Numbered from the stretch's first letter, positions 26,526-39,508 are shown. The stretch is DNA of 64,000 nucleotides from Auanema rhodensis (GCA_964057225.1 OZ059898.1:13603767-13667766); one strand, 5' to 3'. Notes: generated from the sequence alone by a model not told the origin. Numbers and translations: made by a program.

Positions 26526-27519
26526 CTAGATTATGAGAGCAGAATCGAAATAATGTTTCAGCGAATTGAAATATTCATCCTGAGCTTTGTTGTTATTTAT
26601 GATTTTTTGACCTTTATGGCGTTTTTGTTGACGATATAACACCCATGGTGTTATAATCATGTACATTGGAATCTGAAACAGTAAATATTTGTTGAAAAAT
26701 TGGAAGAGATGTGATTAAAATGGAGAAGAGGAAGATGATTTTGATAAGCTTAATGAGTATGAGCAACTTACTAGAGTAACAAATTCAAGATAAACAGCAT
26801 AAAACCCATAATCTTTGTGTGGAAAAAGCTGGAAATGGAAGGTATTATATGAATTAATATAATATTAATGATAAAATATAGTTTGCAACATTTTTTTGTT
26901 CCTCAATAATTCAATATAACCGTTGCAAAGTGTGCAAGTGAAAATTTGATTTTGAAGGGAAAATCTAAAACTTACAGTTCTAAAAAATACTAAACCTCCA
27001 CTATTTATAAGCATAATCAATAAATGAAAACAAGTAATTGGTAATAATCGTTTAACAACCATTCTACTCTCAGAAATCTGAAAAATATTTGATTTTAAGA
27101 GAAAAGAAGTAAGAGATTGTATGTATTCATAAAAGTTGATTCATTTTTAAAATTTTTAAATCATTTTACCTGATATTTAGATCCAAGATTAACAACTTTC
27201 TTTTTCAATTTTCTATCTTTTATTTTCAATGATATCCAAAGAAATAAAAATATAAGAACACATAATGATTCAATAACAAGATTTGTCATATTAAAAACCT
27301 AAAAAACAAATTGAAAACATAAAAAAAGGAAAAAAAAACAAATATTTCTCACTTCATTACGCCATTCATTATCATATGAACGAGCTGTTATAATTGGTAT
27401 CATTTCATCAAATCGAATACCACTTAAGATGAAACCGTAGGTCATAAAAATTGAAAAAGTTGACTATAAAGTATGAAAGTTGAAAGAAAAATTAAGTTCA
27501 AACAGTCTCTCTCTCTCTA

Positions 27520-27568
<49 letters not shown>

Positions 27569-28200
27569 ATTACTTTAATATAAATTATATTTTAATAATA
27601 CTAACCGATATGGTAATTGTTAAAATAGCATATTTTGGATTAGAATTTTGTTCATATATTTCAGGAGATAAAGTTGATATATAGCGTTCAATAGTTAAAA
27701 ATAGCATACATAACGTTTGTGCCATAATACCAGTCAAATACGGTAATTTCAAATGAACAGCTAATCCAATTGGAATTAAATATGCGCAAGCTTCTTGAAG
27801 TTGAAGTGAATACCTATAGTTTAGAAGAAGAGTTAAGAAGAATTTAAAAAAATCACAAAAATCACAAATGTCATCATCAGCATCATGAAATAAACTTGAA
27901 CAAACCTATATAAATCAATAACGTAAGCTGGTATCAGTGTTAGTGCTATCCACATATTCCAATAGACATGAGCTAGAAACAGCCAACGACAGTTCACATG
28001 AGCAAGCCATAGATAATGCTATAATTGGAGAATATTCAAAGTTTGTAAACTTGAACTTGAATTAAAAACTTTACCTTTTTATATAATAAAATAGATGAAC
28101 TTATAAATGATAAAACACATAAAGTTAATTTAAAACAATAAAGATATTTAATAAGATGATTTTGGCTCATATCCCGTGCTATTAAACATTCTTCTTCCAT
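26526..28200 (-). CDS. Serpentine chemoreceptor, class e (Sre)-like, copy 1
   Basis: Eight exons, 330 aa: 28075-28200, 27906-28018, 27606-27813, 27353-27463, 27170-27298, 26976-27077, 26772-26828, 26526-26672. Several hydrophobic segments are visible, consistent with a seven-helix receptor. The third membrane region ends in TIERYISTLSPEIYEQNS, the ER...T...YE signature of the Sre family, and the C-terminus has DEYFNSLKHYFD like Sre tails. Family knowledge: Sre proteins are nematode chemosensory-type GPCRs. The start codon sits directly after a TTGCAG acceptor. Introns are short except intron 3, which is enlarged by a (CT)n tract. The last of three tandem copies in the direction of transcription; the next copy's stop lies 547 bp upstream. 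No defect is visible. Confidence 0.85.
27506..27565 (+). repeat. (CT)n tract in an Sre-like intron
   Basis: CT-rich tract, pure over its last 40 bases or so, inside intron 3 of Sre-like copy 1. Confidence 0.9.
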
Positions 28201-28747
28201 CTGCAACATAAGAACTAATTGGAAAAATTATGAGAAATAATTAAAAATTAAGAAAAACTAAAAGAAAAAAAAGAAAAAAAATTTTATTTATCAATTGAAT
28301 TAAAATGTCTCATATTTTTATATTTTTACTTCTAATTATTATTAAAAAAAGATTAAAAAACAAAAATTGAATAAGAATTTGAACAAAACGAAAAGAAAAA
28401 ATTATAATTTTATTCACGAATATACTGGATATCTATAAAACTTTTTCATAAATATATTTAAAAAACTTTAATTGATTCATAAAAACAAATAAAAACATAT
28501 TTATAAACAGAATATTGTTGTTGTGCCTGTTAACAATTCTCTATGTCTTTTTTTTTATTTTTTACAAAAAAAATGAATAAAAATAATGATAATTATATTA
28601 AAAAATATATGAATATATGTATATAACAACTATAATAAAATATTTGGAAATTTATTATATTTCTATGACAAATTATAAAAACAAATATTAAAATGCTATA
28701 TACTATGCATGTTCTAGATGATATGTATGTGTATCTCATCTTGAATT
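28201..28747. other. Spacer between Sre-like copies 1 and 2
   Basis: Very AT-rich with poly-A runs; no gene. The start of copy 1 directly follows a splice acceptor at the left edge, so this spacer may be an outron. Confidence 0.5.
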
Positions 28748-29204
28748 TCATTTTGAATAATTGTCGAAATAAGTTTTTAATCCTTCAAAATATTCATCTT
28801 GATGTAATGAAGTTATAGTATCAATATTAGCTTTACTAGTACGTTCTTTAGAATAATATTGAATTATAATAGGAAATATCAATGAATATATAGATGCTGC
28901 CTATAAATCAAAAAAAAAAAGTTTCTTGTTTTCACATAAAAAAACAACCAAAAAAGAAACCGAATATATAGTTAAATTGACAAAAATATACAAAATAGAA
29001 CATTACAAACCTCATTAATAAGTTCTAAATACATAGGTAATACGGCTAAATTGTCATTCGGTAGGACCTATAATTATTCTTTTTGACGAAGACAAACTCT
29101 GATTCGTAGAAAAATAATGTTGAAGCAATACTTATAATTAGATTATGATGTATGATGATTCTATGGTTCTAATAGTTCCATCTTACTTTCGTCCTTCCTC
29201 CTTC

Positions 29205-29250
<46 letters not shown>

Positions 29251-30561
29251 ATTTTCTCTTCCACCTGTCTCTTTATATTCTTTTTTTAAAATAGTTTTAT
29301 GTATACCTTTAAATAAATACTATATCCAACAAATGTTATATTCATCGTAATAAAATGTACTATGCAGATTGGAACCATTTTCTCAAGAACTGCTTCATTT
29401 TCTGTTATCTAAAGATGATTAAGTAAGCTAAACGTTTGAATTTTTAATTCAAAAATACTATACCTGATATTTGCGTCCAATGTTAGAATCACGAATTTTG
29501 AGCTTTTTTCGGTAACAATAATTCTTCAATAATGCAATGAAGAGTATAATTACAGTTATAGCTTCCATAATGAACATTGCTACTGATAACATCTGTTAAT
29601 TAAATATTTTTATTATTCGAATAGTTTGTATGAACACCTGTCCAATATCTACTGTATCGTCCACTGTTACAGAGTGAAAAAAAGTTGTACCTTCATATGA
29701 ATCTAATGGTGCAATGAATACCATTAATGTTGCACCAGTTGATGATATATTCTTCAAATATACTTTATAATAATAATAATAATAATATTAATTGAAAATA
29801 TGTTCTTTATATGAAATCAACAACTTATTTCCCTCATCTCTTCTTTTTTTCTTTGTTCCTCTCTCGCTATCACCTCACCATCGTCTCCACTTGACACAGT
29901 CACGTAATTCTTATTTTTTGAGATTTGACGCTGAGATGCGGTTGTGCGATTTGTTGGCAAAATAAAAAATATATAACTTACAGCAATAATTGCAAGAGTT
30001 ATACCAAGATATGGAGATGTGATTTTTTCATATTTTTCCAAGAAAAATGTTGATATACATCGTTCAATACATATAGAAAACATTGATAATACTTGTCCAT
30101 GAATACCAATTACATATGGTAATTTCATAGCTAAAGTTGTTCGAAATGTAAATAATGCATCACATGGATCAATATATGTTTGAAAATATCTATATAATTA
30201 TAATAATTAGTATCAACAATACATATTATTATTAATTTAATTAAAAATACTTGTATGATTGCACTATCAGTGCTGGAAAGCTTGTCAATGGAACTTCTAT
30301 AACCCATAGTAAATGTGCATACAACAAAATTTTATAATTTGTATTACTAAGCCATATATCTTTATAATATTTCTGAAAACAAAATATATTTTATTATTTA
30401 AAATAAAAAATAATATTTTAAGTAAAACTTACTCGTTTTATAATTAAACGAATAACTAATATAATGGATAAACCAGCTAAAAATGATTTGAAACAGAAAA
30501 TAAAATATAACATTGTACTTGATACTGATTCTAAAGCCCATTTACATGATTTATCTATCAT
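28748..30561 (-). CDS. Serpentine chemoreceptor, class e (Sre)-like, copy 2
   Basis: Eight exons, 337 aa: 30433-30561, 30251-30372, 29982-30189, 29638-29751, 29464-29592, 29307-29408, 29011-29067, 28748-28900. Same fold and intron phases as copy 1. The signature here is CIERCISTFFLEKYEKITS, followed by a helix, and the tail contains DEYFEGLKTYFD. Exon 2 is 9 nt longer than in the other two copies. The ATG follows a TATAG acceptor with no spacer. Intron 6 carries a (CT)n tract (about 29211-29248). Exon 4 uses an unusual acceptor (TTTGAAG). The region linking the presumed helices IV and V differs strongly from copy 1, as expected for a ligand-facing loop. Intact. Confidence 0.85.
29211..29248 (+). 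repeat. (CT)n tract in an Sre-like intron
   Basis: Pure CT tract of about 37 bases in intron 6 of Sre-like copy 2. Confidence 0.9.
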
Positions 30562-31606
30562 CTATAATAAAAGACATTGAAAAGAAATTTATTTTCACAA
30601 AGACATGGAGAATAATTCATAATAAATTTATTTATTTAAAAAATTAGTTTTAATTCAATTTTCTATAATTTATAAGAAATCAAAAAGATATCTTCGATAT
30701 TAAAACTAAACAATCACTACAATTTTATTAATTTATTTGATTTATTCAAACTAAAAATTGCTAAAATTTTATAATTTGATTCAATAATTCAATAATTTTA
30801 TAAAAAAAATTATTAAAATAAGTGTTTGAACGATTATTTATAAAAGCTACATGTATCTCTAACTATAAGTAATAATTAGTAAAAATTGTGATGATTATAA
30901 TGATTAAATAAAAAAAAAAATTGTCCATGAAGTATATTGAAAACCTATAGTTTTAAAAATAATAAATCGAAGTATGCCAATAGCAAGATATATGATTTTT
31001 GAATTATTCTTAAAGTTTGTCTTATTTATTGTTTGATAAAGCATGTGCAAAAAATAAGGAAACATGAATTTTCAAATAGACTTATATAAATAAATGTTTT
31101 GAAAATAAAAACTTGATATAGAATAATATATAAATTAATATTGTATATATATATATGTGGATAATATAAGTTAAAATAATTAACTGATGTGTTGTACATA
31201 TGAACTTAAAACTTAATATACTATACTATATGTAGATAAATCTTATTTTCGTAGTATAGTTTATCTTAAATTATTTTCATTTAATTATGTATTTTTTTCA
31301 TATTTTCTTTGTTTAATTATGAAAATTATAATGATGACAAAGCTGAAAATATTCATTTGTGTCAGAATACATATAATCGAAATCTTTGATATGTTAAGGT
31401 GTCAATTCATCACGTACAATGATTTTAATATGAGAATTACGGTAGACACGGTTGCATTCAATCAGTTTAAAATAGAATTTCATGAACAGTTTGTATTTAA
31501 AAAGGGAAACAATGCTTTAAAAATCTTTGTAAGCGTAGGTATTAAGTTGAAACGAAGTTGGTATTGAGGGGTAGAGCTGAAATTAACTGATGGCGGAGAG
31601 AAGGAT

Positions 31607-31663
<57 letters not shown>

Positions 31664-31891
31664 GGAGAAGGAAATAAAGAATTAAGATGTTTGATAGTTG
31701 AAAGTTGATGAATTTTAGAAGTATTCTCTGCCATTTGTGTCAATAATTTCTGCTTCATTTCTCTGAAATTGAGATTGAAAATCAGAAAAAAAGTGGTTCG
31801 TATCAATCTAATTACATCGTTTTCTTTTTTATTTATAACAAAAAAAAATAAAATTTATAATAACTAATATATAATATATAACATAAATAAA
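30562..31891. other. Spacer between Sre-like copies 2 and 3
   Basis: AT-rich with a (GA)n tract at about 31608-31656. An 82-codon plus-strand frame (31319-31567) shows no recognisable feature and is probably chance. Confidence 0.5.
31608..31656 (+). repeat. (GA)n microsatellite
   Basis: Pure GA tract of about 48 bases between Sre-like copies 2 and 3. Confidence 0.9.
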
Positions 31892-33301
31892 TTAAATATT
31901 ATTTGATGAACTTTGACTTGGTACGACAACATTTTCCCGTATCTCTGTTAGTTTACGACTTCCTCCTTTAACTTGTGGTTTTTCAATATGTAAATCAAAA
32001 TATGATTTAAGTCCTTTAAAGTATTCATCTTGTTCCAAATTATTATTCCTTACATCAATTCTTTTATATTTTTTAATTTGATATCTTATTATTAATGGAC
32101 AAAGAAATGAATAAATTTGTACCTATAATTCATTATAATAAATAATTAAAAAAAAGAACAAAATTCTTACCATACTTACAATCTCAAATGACATTGCAAA
32201 TGATTTTGAATCAACATTTGGATCAAACTGTAATAAATCAAAAGAATAAGTTGAAAGATACAAAAATTAAAATTAAAAATCAGCAAATAACTCTTTAAGT
32301 TTTGAAAACTTACATGAAGATATAGACTGAGAACAATAATAATATTAAGAAGAATAACAAAATGTAGAAAACATATTGGTAAGAAGCGTACAATAGCCAA
32401 CTTGTTTTCACCAACCTTATATGAAATGGATATTCTTTTATTAAAAAATATATATGTATATACCATACCTGATACTTGTTACCCAGATTAACAACACGGT
32501 TTTTGAACATTTTTTCATCATATAACGTTTTACATAAAGTTAATATAAATATTATTATTGATGTAATTTGCACTATGAACATTGAATATATTAATATTTT
32601 GAACTAAAATTATAGTTTGATTATAAAAATCTTTTTAAATTTTGATTAATAACATACTGATGGACGTTCAGATGCATCAGGTACTAACACAGTTATCAGA
32701 GATAACTTGTCTTCAGGCTCTTCTGCTCGAAAAATTACCAGTAATTGCAAAAAAGCAAGAGAAAAAAAAATCTGTAAATTCCAGCTTAACTCAAGACTTG
32801 ATCTCTGTTGTAATAACTTTAAATAGAATTGATAAAATGTCTAAGATTGACATGCTGAAAATGCCGAATATATAATAGAAAACATACAGAAAATAGAACT
32901 GAGACATATCCCAAATATGGTTTCGATATAGTTTCATATTTTCGAGGAAAAGACGTCGATATGGCACGTTCCATACATATGCCAAACATCGAAATAACTT
33001 GACTATTCATAGCTAAACTATATGGCATACGTAAGTAAAAAGCTGTTTTAGATAACATTGCATAATTACATGGATTTTCATGATATTGCAAAGCTCTGAA
33101 AAGAGAAAGAAAGAGAGAACGATAGACGGAGAGAGCAGGGAAAAAGAAAATAATACCTATGAAGTTCATATGAGTATATAGGTATCTGTGTTAAAGACAA
33201 GAAGATGTTGCACACCAAATGAAAATGAAATACTACACGGCAATTAGAGTTAGCTAACCATTGTGTTTTCTGAAAAAAATAGTTAAAATTCCTTCTATTT
33301 T

Positions 33302-33359
<58 letters not shown>

Positions 33360-33572
33360 ATCACATATTTAAGCTTTTTTTAGAAATATTTTTTGTTACA
33401 AAAGAAGGAAATTTGATCGAACTTGAAATATTACTTCGTTGGAAAAATATCTGCCGATGGAGCAAAGAGCTAACATTGATACAAAGATTTTGATAAGAAA
33501 AACAAGCTTAAGTGCCAAACTTTGTGCCAATTCTTCAGACACAAGACAGACTGGGAGCGTATTCATGATCAT
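31892..33572 (-). CDS. Serpentine chemoreceptor, class e (Sre)-like, copy 3
   Basis: Eight exons, 365 aa: 33435-33572, 33157-33269, 32888-33095, 32658-32771, 32469-32603, 32314-32415, 32171-32227, 31892-32122. The signature reads CMERAISTSFPRKYETISK, and DEYFKGLKSYFD recurs near the C-terminus. This copy then carries an extra tail of about 30 residues rich in Ser, Val and charged residues, which makes it the longest of the three. The ATG directly follows a TTTTTAG acceptor. Exon 7 uses the second of two overlapping donors (ATG|GTAAGA), which restores the 57-nt length shared by all copies. Intron 1 contains a (TA)n tract. First gene of the array in the direction of transcription. Intact. Confidence 0.85.
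33304..33356. repeat. (TA)n microsatellite
   Basis: About 50 bases of pure TA in intron 1 of Sre-like copy 3. Confidence 0.9.
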
Positions 33573-35587
33573 CTAAAAATTTAGATAAATGAATTATTAA
33601 TGAAAATTAAAAAAAATTATTTAAATTTCTTAATTATATAATTAATTTTATAATTTTTATTAGAGATAAAATGAAAAGCTAATTAAATATTTCACATACG
33701 ACAACATGAAGATAACAGCTTAAGGTTCAAACTAGATTCTCTTTCATGCTTTTCACAAAATGTACAATCATTCTCATGCTATATGCATCAATGCTTGCTT
33801 CTCTTACGATTTATAAAAGAATTATAAATTTTTCTTGAACAAAATCAAAAAAATTTAAGAACATAAGATGTAGTTAATAAATAGATTCTTATACTATACA
33901 TATAGACATATAAAGATGAATGGAAGTAAATTTTATAACATTTTATGTGATTTATATAAGATGTTCATCAAACTTATTACTTTTTAAAATTATAGATCAT
34001 GAAATAAGTTGGAATAGGCTGGTGAAGGCTCATTTAAATATATGTATTATATGTAAAAATTTACGTTGACACAGATAAGAAGCACATGCCCAATTAATTT
34101 ATTATATTTTCTAAAAACATGTACTAACTAGCATAAGTGTATTTCAATTTAGATAAAATTTTAAAGAAAATATTTTGGGACGAAGATAAAGAGATGAGAC
34201 TGAGATTTTTGAATCCAACAATACATTAAAGCTTCAACAATATTGTGAACTTTAAAAGGAGCGAAGGAGACGTTTTCAAATGAAGTAAATAGGAAAAAAA
34301 ATTATATTGAAGAAATAAACTTTTTCCAAAGTTTTTTCAAAATGAATTAAATTTTGTTATTTCTTTTAGTGAAAAAACAAGAGAAAACAGTATTTTCTTT
34401 GAATAATGTGGGAAAACCGTTGTTCATGAGTATATACTTTATCGAATTGGAAACAGAAATATTCAATATTTGTTTTTTTAAGAACAAACTATTCTTTAAG
34501 AAAAAGGAAATTTTCAAGAAACTTCTATTTTAATGACTTTTGGAGAAAATAAACATTTCTGAGTCATGACATGTCGTGTATTCTCATCTTTTCTGTCATC
34601 CATCTTCAAAGCTATCAACTGGAATGGTTAAGCAAATTAAATGTTATTCAGTTGTTCTATTTAGGATCAGGAGAAAAACTCATTTTGTCTCAAACAATTG
34701 GTTTTTTTTTGTTGAAATATTTGAAAAATCTCTTCTTATTTATTGTTTTTTTCATTTCATTCTTGATTCTCTTTTAATATTTGAGCATTTTTTATATTCT
34801 ATTAAATAAATGGTTAAACCAAATAATAATAGAATTGAATATGGAAAAAAAAAGAAGAAGAATACCTAAACCGGGGTCGAATAAGGAGACACTTGTTCTG
34901 TTAATCCTCTTCAATATTTGCCATACTCTTTACTACAGGGTGCCAAGTGCCGGCATTCAATACTTGATAATTCATTTATAAAAAGAAAAGAAATAAGGAA
35001 ATTTAATATTTGTATTAAAAAACATTTATAAGGAAAATCATTTATTTCATTTTATTTCTCTCTTAATAATTAATTTTATATTTATTTTGATCATGCCTCT
35101 TATATTCTTATAGGCCTTAAAGTACAATGTAGTTTTGACAACTTATTCAAAACAAAACTAATTACTGCTTATGTTCTATGAAATTTTAAATGAAAATTTA
35201 GTTTTATATCTTAATTAAGCAGAAAATAATTTACTAACTAATATATGTTTAGTCTAGTCTATTTATACAAAAAATAAAAAGTTCAAATCAAGGCTCAGCC
35301 ATCATGCCACATTAAAGCATTGCCGCTCTTCTCTCTCTCCTTTTCTCTCTCTCTCTCTCCATCCCTCTCTATCTTTCTCTCTCTATCATTACTGTCGTTC
35401 TCTCTTCAACTACATATATCATATTACTAAGATATATAAGAGAGATCAGTCTATCGTACTTGAACAACTTCCTTATTTTATTCTATCGGCGAAAGCCAAA
35501 AAAAGGTAAATAACTATATTGTATAGTTAATTACACATAGTTCATGAACCGTTGTATCTAATAACGGTCTATGTACATGTATCATTT

Positions 35588-35618
<31 letters not shown>

Positions 35619-35655
35619 CACACTTTCTTTTTTTTCACCATTTTCAGATCACAGC

Positions 35656-35793
35656 ATGATATCTCAATATGAAGTCTCCTTTAAGTCAATGGCTCCAATG
35701 AGATGTTATCCTAATCATCTGCCTATTGTTGCATCTATCTATATCCATTCCATCTGTCGAGAAAAAAAGAAAAAAAAGATGAAACTTCAATGA
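35656..35793 (+). CDS. Possible small ORF, unrecognised
   Basis: 45 codons starting 9 nt after a good polypyrimidine-TTTTCAG acceptor, in a patch with less AT bias than its surroundings. The product begins MISQYEVSFKSMAP and ends in a Lys-rich stretch. No family is recognised and no second exon was found. It may be a small protein, the first exon of a larger gene, or chance. Confidence 0.22.
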   Translation: MISQYEVSFKSMAPMRCYPNHLPIVASIYIHSICREKKKKKMKLQ

Positions 35794-36194
35794 AAGTCGG
35801 GTCGATGTAACGCCTTAATCCAGATGATTGCCGGATAATTGTTTGTGTCGGCAAACTCTAAAACGTTGCAACAGTCTACAGCGAAGACATCAAGCCGATA
35901 GAACAATTAGGAATTGCATGTTGCTGCTACTGTTCTAATAGTATAATCGTTGCGAATACATTTCCGGTTAATAAGGAAATGAGATTGAACCATTTCCATG
36001 TATACATAGACATATACACAGTATAGACAGGCAGATGAGAAATTAGCATATAACGTGAAAATTTACGTGAACACAGTCAACGAGACGAAGCTATTTTTTA
36101 AATTAAAAGACAGTTACACGGTTGTTCCCTCATTTAAGATCAGACAGGGGAAAGGCATGTATATAAGAATAATAAAAAGAAAGAGGGAAATGGT

Positions 36195-36198
<4 letters not shown>

Positions 36199-36238
<40 letters not shown>

Positions 36239-36240
36239 GA
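36199..36240 (+). repeat. (GA)n microsatellite
   Basis: GA tract with one GATA interruption. Confidence 0.85.
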
Positions 36241-36594
36241 GAGGGGGATATGCTAAAAAGAGAGAGAGAAAGAGAGATGACGAATGTATGGGTATAACTA
36301 TATATAGAGAGGGAGATTATTAGATTTTAATTTAATCTAAGAATATGTAAAAATGATTCTTATTGATCATCATAATCATCATATTACCTTCATCCCCACT
36401 CTAGTCCAATGACAAATCTTATAATCAAAGAAATTATATAAATGACTTTTTATACTTTTTCTTATCCATCTATCTATACATATACATGTATATGAATAAT
36501 TATATTTACAATATAACTACGTTTTCTATTTTTATTTTCACTTACCATCAATAATGATATAACATATGTATATTATAATATATATATTATATTA

Positions 36595-36626
36595 TACATA
36601 CATACATACATACATACATACATAGA
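36595..36626 (+). repeat. (CATA)n array
   Basis: About eight CATA units in tandem. Confidence 0.85.
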
Positions 36627-36883
36627 CTATACATGTATGCCAAGTATATCAAGACATATAGTAGTTATACATAATGCCAATGGCATTTCATCTTCATTCA
36701 TATAAAATCTATTATGATTTGATGAGTACAAAAGAATTTTTGACTGATCATGACATTTTATTTTTCTAGTTTATTCAAAAAGAATTTTTTCTCCAGTAAT
36801 CCCATATACATGCTATTGGAAATGTATAAATCTGATGTCGGAATGCTTTTACCGTTTAGAGAAAAGAAAGTTGGTACTGAAAC

Positions 36884-36889
<6 letters not shown>

Positions 36890-36948
<59 letters not shown>
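36890..36948 (+). repeat. (CT)n microsatellite followed by (CA)n
   Basis: About 58 bases of CT, then a short CACACA run. Confidence 0.9.
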
Positions 36949-36949
<1 letters not shown>

Positions 36950-37131
36950 ACACACACACACACTCATACAGAAATATACATACATTTAACTTATTGGTCT
37001 TTCGAATGCACTTATAAATCTATTCAACAGGCTTCTATTCTCATTTAAGATTTCTGGATGTGCACACTGATCTGAACAGCTTAAGTTTGACAATCCTACT
37101 AACTGGCCGAACTGATTGAGACTGTGGAATA

Positions 37132-37374
37132 CTAAAAGCATGACCGACCCATAGATGGAACACCTGTGTCACATCTAAGTATCTCAGTATAAGGTGCTAG
37201 AATCCACCTGGATCTCAGCAAATCTCTTGTTTGCTTTGTCACCAGTTCGGCTTGAACCAGTCTCTATTAGCGATAAGTGTCCTCAATGACGTAAGCCATA
37301 CCGTCAAACAACGTGAGATGCCGACGTGGATCTTCAGAGTAGAGGAGCTTAGGTGAGAAGAAGGTCTTGAGCAT
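37132..37374 (-). pseudogene. Coding-like relic with two in-frame stops
   Basis: Within a patch of unusually balanced composition (about 37020-37390), one minus-strand frame stays open for 81 codons apart from two adjacent stops (TAA TAG) after codon 35. Upstream it is open for a further 15 codons or so. The translated residues on both sides look protein-like and not low-complexity: one side contains SPKLLYSEDPRRHLTLFDG and the other RDLLRSRWILAPYTEILRCD. I do not recognise the family. A decayed gene or transposon fragment is the simplest reading; two exons around a cryptic intron is the alternative. Confidence 0.35.
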
Positions 37375-37389
37375 ACACCTAAGTGTAAG

Positions 37390-37848
37390 ATGAAAGAGCA
37401 AGACCGATACATTCCATTACTACTTGTTCATTTTGTCTAAAAAGTTTGCAAATACTTCCTGATATAGGAAATATAAATATCTTTTCTGTACTAAAAATTA
37501 TAAAAATTATATAGAATATGTTGAATTCATATTGAATATCTTCATTAGTTATGAGATAGTTAGCTATCCCTGAAGTTTTACTGAATCTGAGAATTCGATG
37601 CAACGGTACGGACTGAAGTGAAATCCTTGTCCGAAGAAAATTATAATTACGTTGAATGAAATCCTGCATAGTTATGCTAACACTCTATGGTTTCAAGGAA
37701 CATTTGCGATTTGGACATTTCACACTTTATTGTGAAAATTTGAACAAAAATTAGTAAAATAATATATTAGAAGAAGAAGAAGAAGAGGTAAAAGAATATA
37801 CAATATAAAAAGAAGAAATACAAGAACAATCAGTTTGAATTATTCATG

Positions 37849-37890
<42 letters not shown>

Positions 37891-38239
37891 GAGTGAAACG
37901 AGAAAAAAAGAAGTTTTCCTATACATTGCGTACATACATACATCGTAGAATCTTTGAATGATTAGAATTATCATGCGAATCATCATGCTTGCTGACTGTT
38001 TCTTCTGAACTCACATAATGAACATGAAAGTTGGATAAATAGAGAAAAGAGAAAAAGAAGGTGAAAGATATGAAAACAAGAAGAAGCTTTAGGAGAGGAA
38101 CAAGAAATAATACAGACAGCATTTGATGAGAAAAATAGTTACAGACAATCAATGTCATTTAATGTATTCATAAAAGTTTAAATAAATAAATTAAATATTT
38201 AAAGAATTAATTTTACTTCTGTTGCAAAGTAATTTTCAG
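37390..38239. other. 3' flank of homeobox gene 1
   Basis: No gene recognised; contains GAAGAAG runs and a (GA)n tract at about 37852-37886. The 96-codon minus-strand frame at 37379-37669 shows no features. Confidence 0.4.
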
Positions 38240-39508
38240 CTACAATTGTTCTGTTTGTTCGAAAAGAATTGGAGTTATCTGGCCACAATATGTTGGATTG
38301 TTTGGAACGTATGCTTCGGATGCATAAGTTGGATAGGTAGCTGTAGGATAGTATGGTGGGAAATAATTATTATAAAAGTTATAATTAGCTGTTGGAGGCA
38401 GTGTGTATGATGGCCAACCTGAAACAATCAAAATAAATAATGAACAACATATTAAGGTTTTGAATCAAGTTTGTAAACTAATGCTTACCGGCTGCTGCTC
38501 CTTGGCTGGAATCGGTGTACTTAACAGATGATAATGGCTCAGGGTCGATAAGTTCTTTTTTTGGTTTGATGGCCATGCTCAGATACTTGGATTCCGTGTG
38601 AGCATCGAATTCAGCTGTTCCAGGCATAGGAATTATGGGCATAGAGAGAGGCTTGATATCAAGAACTTTAGGTTCAGGTGGTGGAGATTCAGTATCAGTA
38701 TTGCCAGATTTGGAAGAGTTATTGGATTGTAATGCCTTCTTAGCCAATCGTTCTTTAGCACGGCGATTTTTAAACCAAACCTGAAGTGAAAAACTTGTTG
38801 ATAAACGTATTAAAAACGAATATTTTTTTTGATTTGTAGATAATTCTTTCAAATACAATTTGACGAAACAAAAATGTTTAAAAATATAGTACAGTACCTG
38901 AACTCTAGGTTCTAATAGTCCAATAGCTCGAGCAATTTCTTCTCTTTTACCCAAATCGGGGTATTGGCTAATTTTGAATTGATATTCCAATTGTTGAAGC
39001 TGAAGGTTATTGAATGAAGTACGTTCACGGCGAGTACTTGTTCGACGACTGACATCTCGTCCACATCTTGCAGCACGATAACTGAAACAAAAAATGAAAA
39101 TTAGAAGATTTGTATGATTAATCCGAAAATTTTTATGTTGATATGTTGGTTGTTTGTTGTTGTTTATTTGTTGTAAAGCTTTAATGTATATAACATAATC
39201 CAATTTTGAGGCTGTACGATAATCTCGAAAACTTATGTAATCCGGTAAGGTCGGATATAAACGATATACAAATGATCTTATGAATTTAGATTAATGATTT
39301 GTTGTTTCTCGAGTTGTTGTTTGAAATAATTTGTTAAAAAACTGTACCCGTTAGGCTGAGCTGATGCAGCTCCGTTCATTAGAACTTGTGGATGAGGAGG
39401 CAGATTATTGAAAAAAGCAGGATAATGTAACGGTTGGAAGGAAGCAAATCCTGGATAGGCAGCTGGGAAAGAAGAAGCCGAAGCAGTAGAAGCTGGAGGA
39501 GGTCCCAT
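38240..39508 (-). CDS. Homeobox gene 1: K50 OTX/paired-like transcription factor
   Basis: Four exons, 271 aa: 39348-39508, 38898-39081, 38489-38780, 38240-38418. The N-terminus is Pro/Ala/Ser-rich (starts MGPPPAST). The homeodomain spans about 70-129: RRERTSF at the N-terminal arm, YPDLGKREE before helix 2, and [12 protein letters not shown] in helix 3, with Lys at homeodomain position 50 (residue 119) and the essential W48, N51 and R53. K50 proteins of the OTX/bicoid type bind TAATCC. The intron between positions 46 and 47 is the classic paired-like site. The Tyr/Pro-rich C-terminus (YFPPYYPTATYPTYASEAY) resembles OTX-type tails. The ATG lies 16 nt after a TTCTTCAG acceptor, so a 5' UTR exon or trans-splicing is likely. 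Helices 1-2 are divergent, so I assign no orthologue; C. elegans ceh-36/ceh-37/ttx-1 are the relevant family. Confidence 0.85.

Larger units (their letters stand above)
33573..37020. other. Intergenic upstream of the Sre-like array
   Basis: No confident gene. It holds CT-rich DNA at 35325-35400, (GA)n at about 36199-36240, (CATA)n at 36595-36626 and (CT)n at about 36890-36948. A patch of balanced composition spans 35640-35960, treated separately. The frames at 34571-34981 are AT-rich and unconvincing. Confidence 0.5.

Noticed and set aside
36055-36297. 80-codon ORF ending in an Arg/Glu repeat
   Set aside because: Its second half is translated (GA)n and the first half lacks any feature or splice signal.
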